Assembly (NCBI RefSeq): GCF_014650055.1
Contig: NZ_BMUF01000002.1
Location: 434,001 to 498,000, forward strand
Source of the DNA: Streptomyces malachitofuscus
Lineage (GTDB): Bacteria > Actinomycetota > Actinomycetes > Streptomycetales > Streptomycetaceae
Direction: 5' to 3'
DNA length: 64,000 bases
Shown: piece after piece, positions 16,140-24,009 of the stretch
Layout: each line of letters begins with the position of its first letter
How positions within the stretch are numbered: the first letter of the stretch is position 1
Translations under genes and position numbers: made by a program
The notes under the pieces: generated by a model
What the model was told of the DNA's origin: nothing
The model's input: only the letters and a program-made list of their open reading frames with translations
The model's database searches: none

Positions 16140-17510
16140 TCAGGCAGACGTGTCGGGGACGCAGCGACCGTCCACCGTGTGGTACGTCCAGCGCGCGCCG
16201 TTCCGGACCAGCTCCCGTACCGCCCGCACGAAACGCTCCACGTGCTCGTCCGGGGTACCCGCACCGAAGCTGACCCGGATCGCGTTGAGCGACTTCTCCC
16301 CCGGCGCCGCCGCCTCGGGCGCACCGCACTCGCCCTGGGCCCCCGGCCCGCTGCCGAGCAGCCGCCGCACCAGCGGGTGCGCGCAGAAGAGCCCGTCCCG
16401 TACGCCGATGCCGTACTCGGCGGACAGCGCGGCGGCGAAGTGGGAGCTGTTCCAGCCCTCGACGACGAAGGACAGCACACCGACGCGCGGGGCGTCGTCC
16501 CCGAACAGCGAAAGGAACCGCACCTCGGGAACGTCCGCGAGCCCTTCGCGCACCGTGCGGATCAGCCGCTCCTCGCGCGCGGCCAGCGCCTCGAAGCCGG
16601 CCTCGGTGAGCGCCCTGCAGGCGGAGGCGAGGGCGTAGGCGCCGATGACGTTGGGCGAGCCGGCCTCGTGGCGGGCGGCGCTGTCGTGCCACTCCACGTC
16701 CACTCCCCCGTCCGCGCGCCGGGTGACCGTGCGGCTGGCGCCGCCGCCCGCGAGGTAGGGCTCGGCCGCCCGCAGCCAGTCGGCCCGTCCGGCCAGCACA
16801 CCGGAGCCGAAGGGCGCGTACAGCTTGTGCCCGGAGAAGGCGACCCAGTCGACGTCGAGGGCGCTCACGCTCACCGGGTGGTGCGGGGCGAGCTGGGCGG
16901 CGTCCAGCACGATGCGCGCGCCGTGCGCGTGGGCGGCGGCGGCCAGTTCCCGTACCGGCCACAGCTCACCGGTGACGTTGGAGGCGCCGGTGACACACAC
17001 CAGGGCCGGGCCGTGCGGGTCCCGGTCGGCGAGGGCGCGTTCGAGGGTCTCCACGGCCTGGCGCGGGCCGGCCGGGGCGTCGAGGTAGGTGACGCGGGCG
17101 TCGCGCCAGGGCAGCAGTGAGGCGTGGTGCTCGGTCTCGAAGACGAAGACCTCGCAGCCGTCGGGGAGCGCCGCGGCGAGCAGGTTCAGGGAGTCGGTGG
17201 TGGACCGGGTGAAGACCACCTGGTCCCCGGTACGGCAGTCGAGGAACTCGGCGACGGTCCTGCGGGCGTTCTCGAACAGGTCGGTGGAGAGCTGGGAGAG
17301 GTAGCCGGCGCCCCGGTGGACGCTGCCGTAGTACGGCGCGTAGGCGGCCACGTCGTCCCACACGCGCTGGAGGGCGGGCGCGCTGGCCGCGTAGTCGAGG
17401 GCGGCGTAGGTGACTTCACCGCCGGTGACGAGGGGGACGGTGACGTCCCGGCCCAGGACGGGCAGCGGGGCACGGACGGTCGGGTCGGCGGCGACGGCGG
17501 AGACGGACAT
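16140..17510 (-). CDS. Class V aminotransferase / cysteine desulfurase-like PLP enzyme under SAM-IV control
   Basis: 456 residues. PLP-fold features: LDYAASAPALQRV at the N-terminus, TRSTTDSLNLL (about 100-110), VLDAAQLAPHH with the PLP-ring Asp (about 198-208), and the Schiff-base lysine in AFSGHKLYAPFGSG (about 222-235). It belongs to the NifS/CsdA superfamily, but the reaction is not settled by sequence; no clear active-site cysteine loop like that of IscS is seen. The riboswitch upstream implies a role in sulfur or methionine metabolism, for example sulfur mobilisation when S-adenosylmethionine is low. ATG 17510 has GGGAG seven bases upstream. Confidence 0.82.
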   Translation of the reverse strand: MSVSAVAADPTVRAPLPVLGRDVTVPLVTGGEVTYAALDYAASAPALQRVWDDVAAYAPYYGSVHRGAGYLSQLSTDLFENARRTVAEFLDCRTGDQVVFTRSTTDSLNLLAAALPDGCEVFVFETEHHASLLPWRDARVTYLDAPAGPRQAVETLERALADRDPHGPALVCVTGASNVTGELWPVRELAAAAHAHGARIVLDAAQLAPHHPVSVSALDVDWVAFSGHKLYAPFGSGVLAGRADWLRAAEPYLAGGGASRTVTRRADGGVDVEWHDSAARHEAGSPNVIGAYALASACRALTEAGFEALAAREERLIRTVREGLADVPEVRFLSLFGDDAPRVGVLSFVVEGWNSSHFAAALSAEYGIGVRDGLFCAHPLVRRLLGSGPGAQGECGAPEAAAPGEKSLNAIRVSFGAGTPDEHVERFVRAVRELVRNGARWTYHTVDGRCVPDTSA

Positions 17511-17614
17511 GGCGGAACTCCCGTGGGGCAGGCGGAATCCTCGCGCGAGCAGGCATCGCTCCAGCGCGGAGGAGAAAAGGGCAAGAGGGTGTGCGGAGGC
17601 GGGGCTCGGCAGCC

Positions 17615-17635
17615 CTAGCGCATTCGCTTGCTCAC
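17615..17635 (-). CDS. Six-codon ORF (VSKRMR) between the riboswitch and the aminotransferase
   Basis: GTG at 17635, stop TAG at 17615. A strong GAGGAG ribosome binding site lies six bases upstream, better than that of many genes here. The site is inside a hairpin (17644-17675) that competes with another, so its translation could be the riboswitch output. The product is too short to classify; it may be a leader peptide coupling translation to the downstream gene 104 bases away. Confidence 0.45.
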   Translation of the reverse strand: MSKRMR

Positions 17636-17643
17636 GGAAGGCT

Positions 17644-17680
17644 CCTCGACGACCAGGACCCCTGGTGTTTCGAGGGGTCC
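17644..17680 (-). promoter_or_regulatory. Mutually exclusive hairpins: candidate riboswitch expression platform
   Basis: On the minus strand, hairpin A pairs GGACCCCT with AGGGGTCC (17673-17680 with 17656-17663). Hairpin B pairs CCTCGA with TCGAGG (17670-17675 with 17644-17649) and stacks on ACCAGG/CCTGGT (17661-17666 with 17652-17657). The two share bases and cannot coexist. Hairpin B covers four bases of the GAGGAG ribosome binding site (17642-17647) of the six-codon ORF. Confidence 0.5.
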
Positions 17681-17689
17681 GCGCTTGCC

Positions 17690-17800
17690 GTGGGCCTTGC
17701 TGCTCACGGCCTGGTCTTCACCCGGGGCACCCCGCCACGGACGGAGGGTTGCCGGACAGCCGGCCGGGGCCTGATGGCTGTCGCTCATGACCTGGCTAGG
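17690..17800 (-). ncRNA. SAM-IV riboswitch (S-adenosylmethionine aptamer)
   Basis: The minus strand reads GGTCATGAGCGACAGC, then GGCCCCGGCCGGCTG, CCGGCAACCCTCCG, GGCGGGGTGCCCCGGGTGA and AGACCAGGCC. These match, in order, the conserved blocks I know for the actinobacterial SAM-IV class, including the core CGGCAACCCTCC and GGGGTGCCCCGGGTGA with the closing GACCAGG. The aptamer is followed by the competing hairpins and precedes a class V aminotransferase, a known genomic setting for this class. Outer boundaries are approximate. Confidence 0.85.
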
Positions 17801-17818
17801 AAAATACGTGAGGTGATC

Positions 17819-17854
17819 GATGTCCCGCAACCCGTGTCCGGATCGCGGGACATC
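17819..17854 (-). terminator. Hairpin downstream of trpD
   Basis: Perfect 10-base arms gatgtcccgc (17819-17828) and gcgggacatc (17845-17854) with a 16-base loop, starting 17 bases after the trpD stop and before the riboswitch. It would separate trpD transcription from the SAM-controlled unit. Confidence 0.6.
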
Positions 17855-17870
17855 ACACCGTGAGGGCGGC

Positions 17871-18935
17871 TCACGCGTTGGTGACGGCCACCCAGCGCTC
17901 CAGGACCCGCTTGGCGGCCCCCGAGTCGATCGCCTCGGCCGCCTTCGCCATCCCGGCGCGGATCTGTTCGGTCAGCGTGCCCGGGCCCGGCTCCAGGGCG
18001 ACCAGCGCCGCCGCCGAGTTCAGCAGCACCGCGTCCCGCACCGGGCCCTGTTCGCCGTCCAGCAGGCGGCGGGCGACCTCCGCGTTGTAGGAGGCGTCGG
18101 CGCCGCGCAGCGCCTCGACGGGCACGAGGTCGATCCCGACGTCGCGCGGGTCGAAGGTCTCCTCGGCGACCTTGCCGTCGCGGACCACCCACACCTTGGA
18201 GGTGGCGGTGGTGGTCAGCTCGTCCAGGCCGTCGTCGCCGCGGAACACCAGCGAGGAGTGTCCGCGTCCGGCGAAGACTCCCGCCATGATGGGCGCCATC
18301 CGGGGGTCTGCGACCCCGACCGCCTGGGCCTTGACCTTCGCCGGATTGGCCAGCGGGCCGAGGAAGTTGAACACCGTGCGGATGCCCAGCTGGCCGCGGG
18401 CGGCGGCGACGTGGCGCAGCGCCGGGTGGAACTTGACGGCGAAGCAGAAGGTGATCCCGGCCTCCTCGGCGACCTCGGCGACCCGTCGCGGGGTCAGTTC
18501 GAGGTTGACGCCGAGCTTTTCCAGGACGTCGGAGGCGCCGGAGGCGGAGGACGCGGCCCGGTTGCCGTGCTTGACGACCTTGGCGCCGGTGCCGGCCACC
18601 ACGATCGAGGACATCGTGGAGATGTTGACCGTCTTGGCGCCGTCGCCGCCGGTGCCGACGATGTCGACCGTCGCGCCCGGCACCTCGATCACATTGGCGT
18701 GGTCGTACAGCGCCCGTACACAGCCGGTGATCTCCTCGACGGTCTCGCCCTTGGCCCGCAGGGAGACCGCGAAGCCGGCGATCTGCGCGTCGGTCGCCTC
18801 GCCGCGCATGATCAGGTCCATCGCCCAGGCGGTGTCGTCGGCGGACAGGTCCCGGCCGTCCAGCAGTCCGTTCAGCAGGGCGGGCCAGGAGCGGCCCGCC
18901 GCGGTGTCGCCTCCAGCGGGGGTCACAGCGCTCAT
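17871..18935 (-). CDS. trpD: Anthranilate phosphoribosyltransferase
   Basis: 354 residues. Transfers phosphoribose from PRPP to anthranilate in tryptophan synthesis. Family motifs: [18 protein letters not shown] (about 89-106, PRPP-binding glycine loop), [18 protein letters not shown] (about 121-138, anthranilate site), and [11 protein letters not shown] (about 187-197). ATG 18935 has AGGAG six bases upstream. It stands alone with its own terminators on both sides, not in a trp operon; neighbours give no pathway link. Confidence 0.96.
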   Translation of the reverse strand: MSAVTPAGGDTAAGRSWPALLNGLLDGRDLSADDTAWAMDLIMRGEATDAQIAGFAVSLRAKGETVEEITGCVRALYDHANVIEVPGATVDIVGTGGDGAKTVNISTMSSIVVAGTGAKVVKHGNRAASSASGASDVLEKLGVNLELTPRRVAEVAEEAGITFCFAVKFHPALRHVAAARGQLGIRTVFNFLGPLANPAKVKAQAVGVADPRMAPIMAGVFAGRGHSSLVFRGDDGLDELTTTATSKVWVVRDGKVAEETFDPRDVGIDLVPVEALRGADASYNAEVARRLLDGEQGPVRDAVLLNSAAALVALEPGPGTLTEQIRAGMAKAAEAIDSGAAKRVLERWVAVTNA

Positions 18936-19011
18936 GGCCGCTCCTGATGGTCGTGGATGTGAGTCCTGGGGACCGGAGGGGTCCCGGGCTCCACCCTATC
19001 CAGCTCCGGGG

Positions 19012-19058
19012 ACGGCGAAGGGCCCCCGTCCGCAGAACGGACGGGGGCCCTTCGCCGT
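19012..19058. terminator. Strong hairpin terminator of the ctaE-qcrCAB operon
   Basis: Perfect 21-base arms (19012-19032 and 19038-19058) around the loop cagaa, 33 bases after the qcrB stop. One of the strongest hairpins in the window; it insulates trpD from respiratory transcription. Confidence 0.9.
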
Positions 19059-19091
19059 CGTGTGGCGACTGGGGTGAGGCGCTGAAGGCGA

Positions 19092-20729
19092 TCAGTGGTG
19101 GCCGTGGCCGCTCGTGATCTCCTTGTACTCCTCGACGGTCGGCTTCGGGATCTGCGACTCCTCGCCGTAGTACCCCTTGCTGAGCTTGGCGCGCAGCTTC
19201 TCGGTCATCTTCACCTTGCGCCGGACGCCGTTCTCGTCGACCTCCGGGCCGAGCTCGAGCGGCTTGTACTGCTCGTGCGCGGTGAGGGTGTGCAGCTGCT
19301 CCTGGCTGAGCGGCTCGTGCACCTCGATGAACTCGCCGTGCGGCAGGCGCTTGATGATGCCCGACTCGCGGCCGTGCAGCACCTTGTCCTTGTCCCGGCG
19401 CTGCAGGCCGAGGCAGATCCGCTTCGTGACGATGAACGCCAGGACCGGAGCGACGAAGAACGCGATCCGCACGAACCAGGTGATGGCGTTGATCGACAGG
19501 TGGAAGTGGGTGGCCCAGATGTCGTTGCCACCACCGACGAGGAGCACGAAGTACAGCGTGATCCAGGCGACGCCGAAGGCGGTGCGCGTCGGGGCGTTGC
19601 GCGGGCGGTCCAGGATGTGGTGCTCGCGCTTGTCACCGGTGATCCAGGACTCGATGAACGGGTACACCGCGATGGCGACCAGGACCAGCGGGAAGATCAT
19701 CAGCGGGATGAACACACCCAGGACGAGCGTGTGACCCCAGAAGTTGATCTCCCAGCCCGGCATGACACGGATCAGGCCCTCGGAGAAGCCCATGTACCAG
19801 TCCGGCTGGGCGCCCGTGGACACCATGTCGGGCCGGTAGGGGCCGATGGACCAGATCGGGTTGATCGTGGCGATCGCCGAGACGGCCGCGAGCACACCGA
19901 AGACCAGGAAGAAGAAGCCTCCGGCCTTGGCCATGTACACCGGGAGCAGCGGCATGCCGACGACGTTCTTGTTCGTCTTGCCGGGGCCCGCGAACTGCGT
20001 GTGCTTGTGGTAGAAGACCAGGATCAGGTGCGCCACCACGAGGCCGAGCATGATGCCCGGCAACAGCAGGACGTGGATCGAGAAGAACCTGGCCACGAAG
20101 TCGTCGCCGGGGAACTCGCCGCCGAAGAGGAAGAACGAGATGTACGTGCCGACGATCGGCACGGACAGGATCGCGCCCTCCATGAAGCGGATACCGGTGC
20201 CGGAGAGCAGGTCGTCCGGGAGCGAGTAGCCGGTGAAGCCGGTGAACATGCCCAGGACGAACAGCAGGAAGCCGAACAGCCAGTTGATCTCACGCGGCTT
20301 GCGGAACGCGCCGGTGAAGAACACGCGCATCATGTGCACGAACATGCCGGCCAGGAAGACCAGCGCGGCCCAGTGGTGGATCTGCCGGATCAGCAGACCG
20401 CCACGGACGTCGAAGCTGATGTCCAGCGTCGACTTGTAGGCCTCACTCATCAGCTGGCCCTGCAGCGGGACGTAGCTGCCGTGGTACTCCACCTCGTTCA
20501 TCGACGGGTGGAAGAACAGCGTCAGGTACACACCCGTGAGGATGATGATGAGGAAGCTGTAGAGGCAGACCTCACCCAGCATGAACGACCAGTGGTCGGG
20601 GAAGATCTTCCGCATGTTGGCCTTGGCCAGGGAGTAGATCCCCAGCCGGCCGTCAGCCCAGTCGGCGACCTTTTCGCCGGCCGGTGCCTTCCCGCGCGAG
20701 CGGGACTCGGGGGTCGTTGTGGTACTCAT
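19092..20729 (-). CDS. qcrB: Cytochrome bc1 complex cytochrome b subunit
   Basis: 545 residues, at least eight membrane helices, with the long C-terminal extension typical of actinobacterial QcrB. Heme-ligand helices are visible: QIHHWAALVFLAGMFVHMMR (about 114-133) and FFSIHVLLLPG... LVVAHLILVFYHKH (about 215-245). The quinol-site PDWYMG variant is in GAQPDWYMGFSEG. It oxidises menaquinol and passes electrons to QcrA and to its b hemes. ATG 20729 overlaps the qcrA stop (ATGA) and has GGGAG upstream, so the reading frame open further upstream is discounted. Confidence 0.97.
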   Translation of the reverse strand: MSTTTTPESRSRGKAPAGEKVADWADGRLGIYSLAKANMRKIFPDHWSFMLGEVCLYSFLIIILTGVYLTLFFHPSMNEVEYHGSYVPLQGQLMSEAYKSTLDISFDVRGGLLIRQIHHWAALVFLAGMFVHMMRVFFTGAFRKPREINWLFGFLLFVLGMFTGFTGYSLPDDLLSGTGIRFMEGAILSVPIVGTYISFFLFGGEFPGDDFVARFFSIHVLLLPGIMLGLVVAHLILVFYHKHTQFAGPGKTNKNVVGMPLLPVYMAKAGGFFFLVFGVLAAVSAIATINPIWSIGPYRPDMVSTGAQPDWYMGFSEGLIRVMPGWEINFWGHTLVLGVFIPLMIFPLVLVAIAVYPFIESWITGDKREHHILDRPRNAPTRTAFGVAWITLYFVLLVGGGNDIWATHFHLSINAITWFVRIAFFVAPVLAFIVTKRICLGLQRRDKDKVLHGRESGIIKRLPHGEFIEVHEPLSQEQLHTLTAHEQYKPLELGPEVDENGVRRKVKMTEKLRAKLSKGYYGEESQIPKPTVEEYKEITSGHGHH

Positions 20730-21784
20730 CCGCGCTCCCAGAAGGCAGGACCGACGGGCTCGTCGAAGTCGCCGAGCGCTTCGAGGTAGCCCTCGTCGTT
20801 CACGCCGATGCGCAGCTGCGGCAGGGCGTGACCGGCGGGACCGAAGATGACCCGGGCACCGTCGGCGAGGTCGAAGGTGGACTGGTGACAGGGGCACAGC
20901 GCGTGATGCGTCTGCTGCTCGTACAGGGAGATCGGGCAACCGACGTGGGTGCAGATCTTCGAGTACGCGAGGATGCCCTCGTGGGACCACTCGAGCGACC
21001 GCTTGTCCTTGATGTTGTCCGGCTGGATGCGGACCAGCATCAGCGCGGCCTTGGCGATCTCGGTCTGGAAGCCGTGGTCGTGCTCCTCCAGGCCCTCGGG
21101 CTTGGCGAAGGTCAGCGAGCCCACGATGAGGTCGGACGGCCGCAGCGGCTCGTTCGTGTTCATGTTGACGAGCAGCTTGCCCTTGGACCACAGGGTGTGG
21201 CGCAGCTTGGTCCCGGGCAGCGGCCCGAGGTCGCGCAGCAGCACCACGCCGGAGAGCGGGAACAGGGCGAGCGCACCGAACATCGTGTTGCGGATCAGCT
21301 TGCGGCGGCCGAGCGCGGACTCCTTGGCACCCTGGCGGAAGTCGTCCATGACCTTCGCCTTGACCTCGGGGGAGGCCTCGATCGGGTGACGCTCGTCGGC
21401 GATCTCGTGGTCCGACATCAGCGTGCGGGCCCAGTGGACCGCGCCGGCGCCGATGGCGAACAGGGCGATACCGAGGGTCATGCCGAGCGCGAAGTTCAGC
21501 GCGCTGATGTGACCGAGCGGCCAGATGTAGACCGACTTGTCGACCGGGATCGTCACATACGCGGCGATGAAGCCGACGGTGGCCAGCATCGACAGCGTGA
21601 ACAGCAGGGCGACCGTGCGCTCGGACCGCTTGGCGGCCCGCTCGTCGATGTCCTGGACCCGGTGCTCGTGCGGGGGCAGGCCCGGGTCGGCGAACGGGTT
21701 CTTCTCGTCCGCCAGCTTCACGGCGCCGTGTGCGGTGTCCTGCGCTGCGGGCAGGTTCTCTTCGGGAATGTCTTGGCTACTCAT
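20726..21784 (-). CDS. qcrA: Cytochrome bc1 complex Rieske iron-sulfur subunit
   Basis: 352 residues. Unlike two-domain Rieske proteins it has three N-terminal membrane helices (about 58-78, 93-117, 165-185), the actinobacterial form. The C-terminal [2Fe-2S] domain has CTHVGCP and CPCHQSTFD (about 284-305), giving two Cys and two His ligands, and GPAGHALPQL, the conserved Pro loop. It takes electrons from menaquinol and hands them to QcrC. Start ATG 21784 overlaps the qcrC stop (ATGA). Confidence 0.97.
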   Translation of the reverse strand: MSSQDIPEENLPAAQDTAHGAVKLADEKNPFADPGLPPHEHRVQDIDERAAKRSERTVALLFTLSMLATVGFIAAYVTIPVDKSVYIWPLGHISALNFALGMTLGIALFAIGAGAVHWARTLMSDHEIADERHPIEASPEVKAKVMDDFRQGAKESALGRRKLIRNTMFGALALFPLSGVVLLRDLGPLPGTKLRHTLWSKGKLLVNMNTNEPLRPSDLIVGSLTFAKPEGLEEHDHGFQTEIAKAALMLVRIQPDNIKDKRSLEWSHEGILAYSKICTHVGCPISLYEQQTHHALCPCHQSTFDLADGARVIFGPAGHALPQLRIGVNDEGYLEALGDFDEPVGPAFWERG

Positions 21785-22593
21785 GACTTCTTGGCCTTTG
21801 CGGTCCGAGCGGCGACCCAGACGGCGACCGCGATCAGCGCGCCCAGTCCGAAGACCCACGCGAACAGACCCTCGGAGACCGGGCCCAGTCCGCCGAGCGA
21901 AAGGCCGCCGGGGCTGTCGGTCTCATCGCTGTTGACCGCGTTCAGGTACGCGATGATGTCCTTCTTGTTCTGCTCCGACAGCGTGCTGTCGGGGAAGGAG
22001 GGCATGTTCTGCGGGCCGGTGAGCATGGCCTCGTAGATGTGCTTCGGCGCGACGTCCTCGAGGCTCGGGGCGTACTTGCCGTGCGTGAGCGCACCGCCCT
22101 TGCCGGTGAAGTTGTGGCACTGCGCGCAGTTGTTGCGGAACAGTTCACCGCCCTTGGCGCTGTCGGCGCCCTCGGGGCCGTACTGCTCCTCGGTGGGGAC
22201 GGCCGGGCCGGCGCCCAGGGAGGCGATGTACGCCGCCAGCTGGTCGATCTCGGCCTGGGTGTAGACGGCCGGCTTGTCCGGGATCTGCGCGGCCTGCGAG
22301 GTGGCGGCCGGCATACGCCCGGTGCTCACCTGGAAGTCGACTGCGGCGGCACCCACGCCCACCAGGCTCGGACCGTCGGAGGTGCCCTGACCGCCGGTGC
22401 CGTGGCAGCTGGCGCAGCCGACCGCGTAGAGCTTCTTGCCCTCCTCGATGGTGAGGGACTGGGCGGTTTCGTCGGCCTGCGCCTTGTCCGCGGGTGCGAA
22501 CACGGCGTAGAGCCCCCCGGTGCATGCCAGCGCGAGGAGTAGGACGACGAGCGCCGCCAGCGGGTGGCGTCGTCGTGCGGAGAGCTTTTTCAC
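21781..22593 (-). CDS. qcrC: Cytochrome bc1 complex diheme cytochrome c subunit
   Basis: 270 residues. N-terminal anchor (about 12-33), two c-type heme sites CASCH (about residue 60) and CAQCH (about residue 156), and a C-terminal membrane helix (about 243-262). With no soluble cytochrome c in actinobacteria, the two hemes wire the bc1 complex directly to the CuA site of CtaC in a bc1-aa3 supercomplex (family knowledge). GTG 22593 has GGGG six bases upstream. Located 79 bases downstream of ctaE. Confidence 0.97.
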   Translation of the reverse strand: MKKLSARRRHPLAALVVLLLALACTGGLYAVFAPADKAQADETAQSLTIEEGKKLYAVGCASCHGTGGQGTSDGPSLVGVGAAAVDFQVSTGRMPAATSQAAQIPDKPAVYTQAEIDQLAAYIASLGAGPAVPTEEQYGPEGADSAKGGELFRNNCAQCHNFTGKGGALTHGKYAPSLEDVAPKHIYEAMLTGPQNMPSFPDSTLSEQNKKDIIAYLNAVNSDETDSPGGLSLGGLGPVSEGLFAWVFGLGALIAVAVWVAARTAKAKKS

Positions 22594-22672
22594 GGATTAC
22601 CCCGGTGTCAGGATCTTCTGCGTCGATGCTTCTGGTTGGTGCGCTGCGTGCAGCGCGCGCGGATGTGGCCCG

Positions 22673-23284
22673 CTACTTGATCATGTAGATCGTGGCGAAG
22701 AGGCCGATCCAGACGACGTCGACGAAGTGCCAGTAATAGGACACGACGATGGCCGCGGTCGCCTGGTCATGCGTGAACCTCCGGGCCGCGTAGGTGCGGC
22801 CCAGGACCAGCAGGAAGGCAATGAGACCGCCCGTCACGTGCAGGCCGTGGAAGCCGGTGGTCAGGTAGAACGCCGAGCCGTAGGGGTCGGAGGAGAGGGA
22901 CAGACCCTCGTGCTTGACCAGCTCGGTGTACTCGAACACCTGACCGCCGATGAAGACGGCGCCCATGATGAAGGTGACGATGAACCACATCCGGAGCTTC
23001 TTCACGTCACCCCGCTCGGCGGCGAACACGCCGAGCTGGCAGGTGAGCGAGGAGAGCACCAGGATCGTGGTGTTCGTCGCCGAGAACGGGAAGTTCAGCA
23101 GGTCGGCCTTCTCCGACCAGAAGTCGGGTCCGGTCACCGATCGCAGGGTGAAGTACATCGCGAAGAGGGCCGCGAAGAACATCAGCTCGGAACTCAGCCA
23201 GATGATGGTTCCGACGCTGGTGAGGTTCGGTCGGTTGACCGACGGGTGCGCGTGCCCGGTATCTACTGTCGTTGCTGTCGCCAC
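22673..23284 (-). CDS. ctaE: Cytochrome c oxidase subunit III
   Basis: 203 residues, five membrane helices, with the subunit III signatures [16 protein letters not shown] (about 32-47), [11 protein letters not shown] (about 140-150) and [15 protein letters not shown] (about 178-192). First gene of the ctaE-qcrCAB operon. GTG 23284 is the only start that gives the family N-terminus [16 protein letters not shown]. An ATG at 23295, where I recall relatives starting (MSVVATATTV), is here out of frame by one base, and no good ribosome binding site precedes either. Confidence 0.93.
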   Translation of the reverse strand: MATATTVDTGHAHPSVNRPNLTSVGTIIWLSSELMFFAALFAMYFTLRSVTGPDFWSEKADLLNFPFSATNTTILVLSSLTCQLGVFAAERGDVKKLRMWFIVTFIMGAVFIGGQVFEYTELVKHEGLSLSSDPYGSAFYLTTGFHGLHVTGGLIAFLLVLGRTYAARRFTHDQATAAIVVSYYWHFVDVVWIGLFATIYMIK

Positions 23285-23285
23285 G

Positions 23286-23300
23286 CCGACATTATGTCGG
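23286..23300. promoter_or_regulatory. Perfect 15-bp palindrome CCGACATTATGTCGG touching the ctaE start
   Basis: The palindrome ends one base before the GTG of ctaE. It could be an operator or a small RNA hairpin next to the start codon. It may also be accidental, produced by an ATGTCGG that is the start codon context in relatives. Confidence 0.35.
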
Positions 23301-23419
23301 TCGCTTATCCCGCCCTCACTCCCGGGGGTGCCGTTCGGTGTGTTCCCCCCTCCTGGACTGCCCGGATGGCCCACCGGGGGCCCTCGCCGAGGGCCGTCGA
23401 AGAGGTGTCCGAACCAGTG

Positions 23420-23446
23420 TTGACAAGCGGTCCGAGGGGGTAGCAT
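23420..23446 (+). promoter_or_regulatory. Candidate promoter of the receiver-like gene
   Basis: TTGACA (23420-23425) is a perfect -35 box; TAGCAT (23441-23446) is a good -10, but the spacer is only 15 bases. The predicted leader is about 60 bases. Confidence 0.35.
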
Positions 23447-23510
23447 CCGCGCCATCGGTACCCGAAGTTCCCGACAGAGCCGTGCCCTCTCTCTTACGCG
23501 TGGAGGAACA

Positions 23511-23912
23511 ATGCAGGCGACCGCCACGGTGCTGGTCTACAGCGACGACGCCAACACCCGGGAGCAGGTGCGCCTCGCCACCGGGCGGCGGCCGGCTCCG
23601 GACGTGCCCGTAGTGGAGTTCGTGGAGTGTGCCACCCATGCCGCGGTCCTCACGGAGCTGGAGCGGGGCGGCATCGACGTGTGCGTGCTGGACGGTGAGG
23701 CCGTGCCGATGGGCGGCATGGGGCTGTGCCGCCAGATCAAGGACGAGGTGTTCAACGCCCCGCCGGTGCTGGTGCTGATCGGGCGGCCGCAGGATGCGTG
23801 GTTGGCGACGTGGAGTCGGGCGGAGGCGGCGGTGACCTTGCCGGTCGAGCCTGTGGAGTTTGCGTCGGCGTTGGCGTCCCTGCTGCGGCAGAAGCATTTG
23901 CAGAGCGCCTGA
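23511..23912 (+). CDS. Receiver-like (CheY-fold) single-domain protein, probably degenerate
   Basis: 133 residues. The outline of a response-regulator receiver is visible: SDD near residue 11, [13 protein letters not shown] with the Asp position near 62, and [12 protein letters not shown] at strand 4. The conserved Lys after strand 5 is replaced (TLPVEP where KP is expected), so phospho-signalling is doubtful. No output domain. ATG 23511 has GGAGG five bases upstream. It is divergent from ctaE with a shared 226-bp promoter region. Confidence 0.7.
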   Translation: MQATATVLVYSDDANTREQVRLATGRRPAPDVPVVEFVECATHAAVLTELERGGIDVCVLDGEAVPMGGMGLCRQIKDEVFNAPPVLVLIGRPQDAWLATWSRAEAAVTLPVEPVEFASALASLLRQKHLQSA

Positions 23913-23956
23913 GGGTTCGGGGCTTGCTGTTGTAGTACTGCGGCTGCGGGTCCGTT

Positions 23957-23992
23957 GTGGCTTATCGCGCAGTTCCCCGCGCCCCTGAGGGT
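23957..23992. repeat. Dispersed repeat copy (ggctNatcgcgcagttccccgcgcccctg)
   Basis: Nearly identical to the copies at 28755-28792 and 44005-44035. Lies between the receiver-like gene and the convergent L,D-transpeptidase gene. Confidence 0.7.
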
Positions 23993-24009
23993 GCTGCCCC
24001 TGGGGTCGT

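Noticed and set aside
23284..23297. ATG at 23295 as ctaE start
   Set aside because: Out of frame with the ctaE coding sequence by one base; kept as a finding about a possible deletion.
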